DNA of 64,000 nt. Origin: Vibrio sp. 10N. Lineage in GTDB: Bacteria > Pseudomonadota > Gammaproteobacteria > Enterobacterales > Vibrionaceae. A program made the translations under genes and the position numbers. The stretch lies in the NCBI RefSeq assembly GCF_036245475.1, contig NZ_BTPM01000001.1, positions 2,976,001 to 3,040,000 on the forward strand, read 5' to 3'. Each line of letters starts with the position of its first letter. The first letter of the stretch is position 1. The notes beneath the pieces are model-generated. The model was given only the letters and a program-made list of their open reading frames with translations, searched no databases and was not told where the DNA came from. Positions 59,361 through 64,000 of the stretch are shown here, in pieces.

Positions 59361-59481
59361 CTTTTAACCTCTCAAAACAGCCATTAGCTAAGCTTATTTC
59401 TCATTAATATTATTAACTATCCTAATCATAATCGAATCGCTATTCTCTCGCTCTCTTTTATGCAGTTGTGAGGAAATTAAA

Positions 59482-60102
59482 GTGAATTTTTGGGTGCTTC
59501 TTCAAGGTTTCGGATTGGGCGCGACTATGATTATCCCAATTGGCGCTCAGAACGCTTATGTATTAAATCAGGGCATTAAACGCAATCATCACCTGACAAC
59601 GGCGACGGTATGCAGCCTACTGGACATGACGTTCATCTCTCTGGGTATTTTTGGCGGTGGTGCGATCCTATCGCAGAATGAACTATTACTTACTGCTGTG
59701 ACACTGGGTGGTATCGCCTTTTTAACCGGTTACGGCTTGTTGTCACTGCGCAGTGCATTTAAAGCACCAGCGGCAAAAGAGTCATCGGGTGAAGTGCTCG
59801 CACGCGGCAGACGAACCGTGGTTTTAGGTGCCCTTGCGGTTACCGTGCTAAACCCACACTTGTACCTCGATACCGTGGTGATTCTCGGCTCGATTGGTGG
59901 TCAGTTTGAAGGTAATGACCGAATTGCCTTTGCTATCGGTACGGTACTGGCTTCATTTGTTTGGTTCTATTCGCTCTCGATGGGCGCGGCAAAACTCGGC
60001 CCAACGCTATCAAAACCTAAAGTTAAGAAAGGTATCGACTTGGCGGTAGCGGCCATGATGTTTACTATTGCTCTACTACTTACCAAAGGGTTAATGGAGT
60101 AA
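59482..60102 (+). CDS. argO: Arginine exporter ArgO (LysE family)
   Basis: 206 residues from a GTG start preceded by GAGGAAAT. LysE-fold membrane protein with five to six helices; the signature GATMIIPIGAQNAYVLNQGI near residue 13-32 is intact. Exports arginine (and canavanine) under ArgP control. Followed 6 bp later by a ProX-like gene, so likely one transcript. Confidence 0.94.
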   Translation: MNFWVLLQGFGLGATMIIPIGAQNAYVLNQGIKRNHHLTTATVCSLLDMTFISLGIFGGGAILSQNELLLTAVTLGGIAFLTGYGLLSLRSAFKAPAAKESSGEVLARGRRTVVLGALAVTVLNPHLYLDTVVILGSIGGQFEGNDRIAFAIGTVLASFVWFYSLSMGAAKLGPTLSKPKVKKGIDLAVAAMMFTIALLLTKGLME

Positions 60103-60108
60103 ACCTGA

Positions 60109-60606
60109 ATGGATAGAACAGAGAGCATCTATCTTGCCAACCTTACGTTACTGGAGGCCTTATCGGTCTCCTTTTCGAAGTGGCAGCATGAGCCTATTCT
60201 GGACTTTGAAACAGATGTTCGTATAGCGAAAGAGCTTGGTTGGACAGGGCTGCATAGCAAGAGCTTGTTCTTGAAAAAGAAGGGCGGAGGGTTTGCTCTG
60301 TTCCTTACCGATAAAGACTCTAGGTTAGACAAGGCGCAGCTAAAACACGCGCTCGGAAAACGTACCTCTATCTGCAGCAATGAAGAAATGATTGAGCAGA
60401 TAGGCTGCGTACCGGGGGCGGTATGCCCGATAGGACTCCCGGATGACATCACCATCGTTGTCGATAGCCGTTTGTTTGATGCCGAAGAGATCCTGTATAC
60501 ACCAGGCAAGCCTGAGTGGACATTTGGCATTGATGGCAGCACTCTCAAACGAGTGTTAGACAGCGTTGCAAATGAAGTGATTGAAATAGAAAAAGGAGAA
60601 GCCTAG
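60109..60606 (+). CDS. ProX/YbaK-type prolyl-tRNA deacylase-like protein (copy 2)
   Basis: 165 residues, YbaK/ProRS-insertion fold. The block SLFLKKKGGGFALFLTD and GCVPGAVCPIGLP are characteristic of the free-standing ProX (PrdX) branch, which clears Ala-tRNA(Pro). Different subfamily from the protein at 49325. Its stop codon TAG lies in the loop of its own terminator. Cotranscribed with argO by spacing. Confidence 0.88.
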   Translation: MDRTESIYLANLTLLEALSVSFSKWQHEPILDFETDVRIAKELGWTGLHSKSLFLKKKGGGFALFLTDKDSRLDKAQLKHALGKRTSICSNEEMIEQIGCVPGAVCPIGLPDDITIVVDSRLFDAEEILYTPGKPEWTFGIDGSTLKRVLDSVANEVIEIEKGEA

Positions 60607-60617
60607 CTTCTCCTTTT
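60591..60617. terminator. Bidirectional terminator overlapping the ProX-like stop codon
   Basis: GGAGAAGC / GCTTCTCC with loop CTA, flanked by A4 and T6. The last codons and the stop of the ProX-like gene are within the stem-loop. Also positioned to stop mscS on the minus strand. Confidence 0.92.
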
Positions 60618-60644
60618 TTACATCCGATATTAAAGTCTGAGCGA

Positions 60645-61508
60645 TCAGTCCACTTTGTTCAAATGCACATCCATTTGTGGAAATGGAATTTCAATACCTT
60701 CTGCATCGAGCGCTTCTTTGATCGCTTGTAGTGTATCAAAGTACACATCCCAGTACTGCTCCGTACGAACCCATGGACGAACCACAAAGTTCACAGAAGA
60801 ATCAGCAAGCGCGACCACACCAACAGTGATACCCGGCTCTTTTAGAACACGCTCATCCGCTTCAAGCGTTTTACGAATCACTTCTTGGGTCTTCTTCAAA
60901 TCCGCACCGTAAGAGACGCCAATCACATGGTCAATACGACGCGTCGCATGACGAGAGTAGTTAGTGATAGGTGAACCAATAACAGATGCGTTTGGTACCA
61001 CAACCATTTTGTTATCAGGGGTCGTTAGAACAGTTTGGAAAATCTGAATAGAATCCACCGAGCCAGCAACACCACCAATTTCTACGTAATCGCCTGACTT
61101 GAATGGACGGAAGCCAACAATCAATACACCAGCAGCAAAGTTAGACAGTGAGCCTTGCAGCGCAAGACCGATAGCCAAACCCGCCGCACCAATCACTGCA
61201 ACCACTGATGCGGTTTGCACACCAATACGGCTTAATGCTGCGATAAGCACGATAACAAACAAGGTGTAACGTACGATGCCGTGAATAAACTCGACAACGG
61301 CCTTATCCATTTTCTTCTTGTGCAGCAACTTAGCTACGCTGCCCGCAATCGCTTTAACCACGATGTTACCAATGAACAGGATAAGCAGTGCAGAAATGAT
61401 ATTCACACCGTACTGAAGCAGAAGATCGGAGTTATTCGTTAACCATTTTTCAGCATGTGACAGACTGTCTACAAGGGGAGTTTCAATATCAACAGACTCA
61501 TTGGCCAT
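60645..61508 (-). CDS. mscS: Small-conductance mechanosensitive channel MscS
   Basis: 287 residues from ATG 61508 (MANESVDIETPLV) with GAGG upstream; E. coli MscS has 286. Three membrane helices, the pore helix Gly/Ala pattern (VVAVIGAAGLAIGLALQGSLSNFAAGVLI), the beta domain and the alpha/beta cytoplasmic cage are present. Opens under hypo-osmotic shock. Upstream of it, 61509-61702 carries no gene. Confidence 0.95.
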   Translation of the reverse strand: MANESVDIETPLVDSLSHAEKWLTNNSDLLLQYGVNIISALLILFIGNIVVKAIAGSVAKLLHKKKMDKAVVEFIHGIVRYTLFVIVLIAALSRIGVQTASVVAVIGAAGLAIGLALQGSLSNFAAGVLIVGFRPFKSGDYVEIGGVAGSVDSIQIFQTVLTTPDNKMVVVPNASVIGSPITNYSRHATRRIDHVIGVSYGADLKKTQEVIRKTLEADERVLKEPGITVGVVALADSSVNFVVRPWVRTEQYWDVYFDTLQAIKEALDAEGIEIPFPQMDVHLNKVD

Positions 61509-61702
61509 ATTGTGTACCTCTAGGATAATGATGAGCAAAGCGAGTCTTAGCTAATACCACTGACTTATTAGCAAAGGCGCGCAAAATCGTTTCAAGCATA
61601 CCGGCAGAAAATACCAATACACAAAACATAACAAAAGGTTACGCAATCAACAGCAGTTGTGCCAGTTTTTTTAATCACATCACGTTATTTTCCATCAGGC
61701 AT

Positions 61703-61733
61703 AAAAAAAGCCGCTCCAAAGAGCGACTTTTTT
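61703..61733 (-). terminator. Terminator of fbaA
   Basis: AGCCGCTC / GAGCGACT with one G-U pair on the minus strand and an A/T-run on both sides. It lies 37 bp after the fbaA stop. Confidence 0.88.
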
Positions 61734-61769
61734 CATCTTACTATCAGTTAAATCTTATGCGATTTAATC

Positions 61770-62846
61770 TTATAGTACGTCGATAGCGTTTAGGTCAGCG
61801 AAAGCTTTCTCTAGACGAGCAACCATTGAAGATTGACCTGCACGTAGCCATACGCGTGGATCGTAGTACTTCTTGTTTGGCGCGTCTTCGCCAGTTGGGT
61901 TACCGATTTGACCTTGTAGGTAATCGTGGTTCTCAGCTTCGTAAGAACGAATACCATCCCAAGTTGCCCACTGTGTATCAGTATCGATGTTCATTTTGAT
62001 AACACCGTAGCCGATAGACTCTTGGATTTCTGCTTCAGTAGAACCAGAACCACCGTGGAATACGAAGTTTAGAGCGTTAGGTGCGATACCGAACTTCTCT
62101 GCACAGTATGCTTGAGAGTCACGTAGGATAGTTGGAGTTAGAACAACGTTACCTGGCTTGTAAACACCGTGTACGTTACCGAAAGAAGCAGCGATAGTGA
62201 AACGTGGGCTAACAGCGTTTAGTTTCTCGTATGCGTATGCTACGTCTTCTGGAGAAGTGTAAAGCTCAGATGCGTCCATGTGAGAGTTATCTACGCCGTC
62301 TTCTTCACCACCAGTACAACCTAGTTCGATCTCTAGAGTCATACCCATTTTCGCCATGCGAGCTAGGTACTTAGCAGAGATTTCGATGTTCTCTTCTAGA
62401 GACTCTTCAGAAAGGTCGATCATGTGAGAAGAGAATAGTGGCTTACCAGTTTGAGCGAAGAACTCTTCACCCGCATCTAGAAGACCGTCGATCCATGGTA
62501 GAAGTTTCTTAGCCGCGTGGTCAGTGTGAAGAATTACTGGAACACCGTAAGATTCAGCAACTGCGTGAACGTATTTTGCACCAGCAACTGCACCTAGGAT
62601 TTGCGCGCCTTGACCTTCAAGCTTAACGCCTTTACCAGCGAAGAAGCCAGCACCGCCGTTAGAGAACTGAACTACAACTGGAGCTTTAACTTTAGCTGCA
62701 GCTTCAAGAACACCGTTGATAGAGTCAGTGTTAACTACGTTAACTGCAGGAAGAGCGAAGTTGTTCTCTTTAGCAACTTCAAATACTTTCTGAACGTCAT
62801 CGCCAGAGATAACACCTGGTTTTACGAAGTCGAAGATCTTAGACAT
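61770..62846 (-). CDS. fbaA: Class II fructose-bisphosphate aldolase
   Basis: 358-residue zinc aldolase of the E. coli FbaA type. Zinc and substrate residues are visible in VILHTDHAAK, the acidic loop ELGCTGGEEDGVD, VHGVYKPGNV and FVFHGGSGSTEAEI. Splits fructose-1,6-bisphosphate in glycolysis. It follows pgk in the conserved pgk-fbaA unit, with a hairpin in the gap. Confidence 0.97.
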   Translation of the reverse strand: MSKIFDFVKPGVISGDDVQKVFEVAKENNFALPAVNVVNTDSINGVLEAAAKVKAPVVVQFSNGGAGFFAGKGVKLEGQGAQILGAVAGAKYVHAVAESYGVPVILHTDHAAKKLLPWIDGLLDAGEEFFAQTGKPLFSSHMIDLSEESLEENIEISAKYLARMAKMGMTLEIELGCTGGEEDGVDNSHMDASELYTSPEDVAYAYEKLNAVSPRFTIAASFGNVHGVYKPGNVVLTPTILRDSQAYCAEKFGIAPNALNFVFHGGSGSTEAEIQESIGYGVIKMNIDTDTQWATWDGIRSYEAENHDYLQGQIGNPTGEDAPNKKYYDPRVWLRAGQSSMVARLEKAFADLNAIDVL

Positions 62847-62948
62847 GGAATAAGTCCTATTTTCTGTCGTTTTAAATAAAAATTGGCAATCGTTTGCTCA
62901 CAATGGGCGGCATTGTATCAAAGTTAACCAGCCATTGCAGCATAGATA

Positions 62949-62972
62949 AAAGCGGACTCATTAGCCCGCTTT
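62949..62972 (-). terminator. Attenuator-like hairpin between pgk and fbaA
   Basis: AAAGCGG / CCGCTTT with a 10-nt loop followed on the minus strand by TTTTATC. Weak T-run; partial read-through into fbaA is expected. Confidence 0.5.
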
Positions 62973-62984
62973 ATAAAAAGATAA

Positions 62985-64000
62985 TTATGCTTTAGCACGC
63001 TCTTCAAGCATTGCTACTGCTGGTAGTACTTTACCTTCAACAAACTCAAGGAATGCACCGCCACCTGTAGAGATGTAAGAAACGTCAGCTTTGATACCGA
63101 ACTTGTCGATAGCTGCTAGCGTGTCACCACCACCTGCTACAGAGAAACCTTCAGATTCAGCGATCGCTTTAGAAATGCCTTCTGTACCCGCTTCGAAGTT
63201 CTTGAATTCGAATACGCCAACAGGGCCGTTCCATAGGATAGTTTTAGCATCTTTTAGGATTTTCGCTAGTTCAGCTGTTGAGTCTGGACCTAGGTCGAAA
63301 ATCATGTCGTCGTCTTGAACTTCAGATACGTGCTTGATTTCCGCTTCTGCGTTCTCGTCGAATGCTTTTGCACATGCAACGTCAGTCGCCACTGGAATTG
63401 CACACTCGTCCATTAGCTTCTTAGCTGTGTCGACTAGGTCTGCTTCGTATAGAGACTTACCTACGTTGTGGCCAGCAGCTGCAATGAACGTGTTCGCGAT
63501 ACCACCACCAACAACAAGTTGGTCAGCGATTTTAGATAGCGACTCAAGAACCGTTAGCTTAGTAGAAACTTTAGAACCACCCACGATAGCAACCATTGGA
63601 CGAGCAGGCTTGTCCATTGCTTTGCCTAGTGCGTCTAGTTCGTTAGCTAGTAGAGGACCAGCACAAGCTACAGGTGCGTTCATGCCAACGCCGTGAGTAG
63701 ACGCTTGTGCACGGTGAGCAGTACCGAATGCATCCATTACGAAGATGTCACACAGTGCAGCGTATTTCTTAGATAGCTCTTCTTCGTTCTTCTTCTCGCC
63801 TTTGTTAAAGCGAACGTTTTCAAGAACAACAAGCTCACCTGTATTTAGCTCAAGACCGTCTAGGTAATCTTTAGCAAGCTTAACTTCACACTCAAGTGCG
63901 TCGTTTAGGTAGTTAACAACAGGTTGTAGAGAGAACTCTTCTGCGTACTCGCCTTCAGTAGGACGACCTAGGTGAGACGTAACCATAACTTTAGCGCCAG
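62985..64000 (-). CDS. pgk: Phosphoglycerate kinase (5' part outside the window)
   Basis: The reading frame is open to the right edge; the first visible residues are [18 protein letters not shown], an internal PGK motif with the substrate-binding His and Arg, so roughly the first 45-50 codons are missing. The hinge [14 protein letters not shown], nucleotide site WNGPVGVFE and the C-terminal GGGDTLAAI / [14 protein letters not shown] are intact. ATP-forming step of glycolysis. Confidence 0.97.
   Translation of the reverse strand, partial: GAKVMVTSHLGRPTEGEYAEEFSLQPVVNYLNDALECEVKLAKDYLDGLELNTGELVVLENVRFNKGEKKNEEELSKKYAALCDIFVMDAFGTAHRAQASTHGVGMNAPVACAGPLLANELDALGKAMDKPARPMVAIVGGSKVSTKLTVLESLSKIADQLVVGGGIANTFIAAAGHNVGKSLYEADLVDTAKKLMDECAIPVATDVACAKAFDENAEAEIKHVSEVQDDDMIFDLGPDSTAELAKILKDAKTILWNGPVGVFEFKNFEAGTEGISKAIAESEGFSVAGGGDTLAAIDKFGIKADVSYISTGGGAFLEFVEGKVLPAVAMLEERAKA

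Overview
The window is chromosomal DNA of a Vibrio (Vibrionaceae, Gammaproteobacteria). The evidence is near-complete identity in kind and order with Vibrio gene blocks: the chitin-oligosaccharide utilisation cluster, fbpABC, glnK-amtB, and the long eno-pyrG-mazG-relA-rlmD-barA / acpS-pdxJ-recO-era-rnc-lepB-lepA-rseCBA-rpoE / nadB / ygfX-sdhE / ygfZ / ubiI-ubiH-ygfB / zapA-6S RNA-ygfA-rpiA-serA / argP-argO-mscS-fbaA-pgk backbone. It is not an obvious V. cholerae layout, because blocks that lie far apart there are joined here. No tRNA, rRNA, CRISPR array, prophage or insertion sequence is visible.

Bases 1-10509 are the chitin catabolic cluster read rightward: two ABC ATPases (the first cut by the window edge), a GH9 exo-glucosaminidase-type enzyme, a glucosamine/GlcNAc-type kinase, a GH20 hexosaminidase, diacetylchitobiose phosphorylase and a hexosamine phosphomutase. 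Together they import (GlcNAc)n, trim or phosphorolyse it, and feed GlcNAc-1-P and GlcNAc-6-P into amino-sugar metabolism. The GH20 protein carries Gln where the catalytic Glu of the family should be. Bases 10731-17710 hold a PfpI-type protein, a small RHH protein, the Fur-type ferric transporter fbpABC, the nitrogen-regulated glnK-amtB operon with visible sigma-54 and NtrC sites, and yacL.

Bases 17802-25149 are an accessory-looking segment: a cdaR-gntP-glycerate kinase unit with a perfect 16-bp dyad, then a divergent ureohydrolase, an AraC-type regulator with a 21-bp-phased direct repeat over its start, and a divergent Ldh2-family oxidoreductase. I cannot assign a pathway to this last trio. 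Its right border with the backbone is marked by a decayed second copy of the 3' end of eno (25361-25484), which keeps a C-terminal codon that the intact eno lacks. It suggests a past insertion, recombination or rearrangement at eno.

From 25569 to the right edge the window is housekeeping backbone: glycolysis (eno, fbaA, pgk), CTP and ppGpp synthesis, rRNA methylation, the BarA/VarS sensor, lipid and PLP biosynthesis, the rnc-era-lepB-lepA translation/secretion operon, the sigma-E operon with its own promoter, NAD, ubiquinone and serine biosynthesis, 6S RNA, arginine export and a mechanosensitive channel. Two intergenic stretches stand out: 45439-45810 (sigma-E promoter plus a hairpin-rich nadB leader) and 49826-50534 (an orphan strong terminator, probably a small RNA, followed by a 68-residue Vibrio-type protein). 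Two different YbaK-fold deacylases, two perfect intercistronic dyads and a terminator embedded antisense in acpS are further points of interest.
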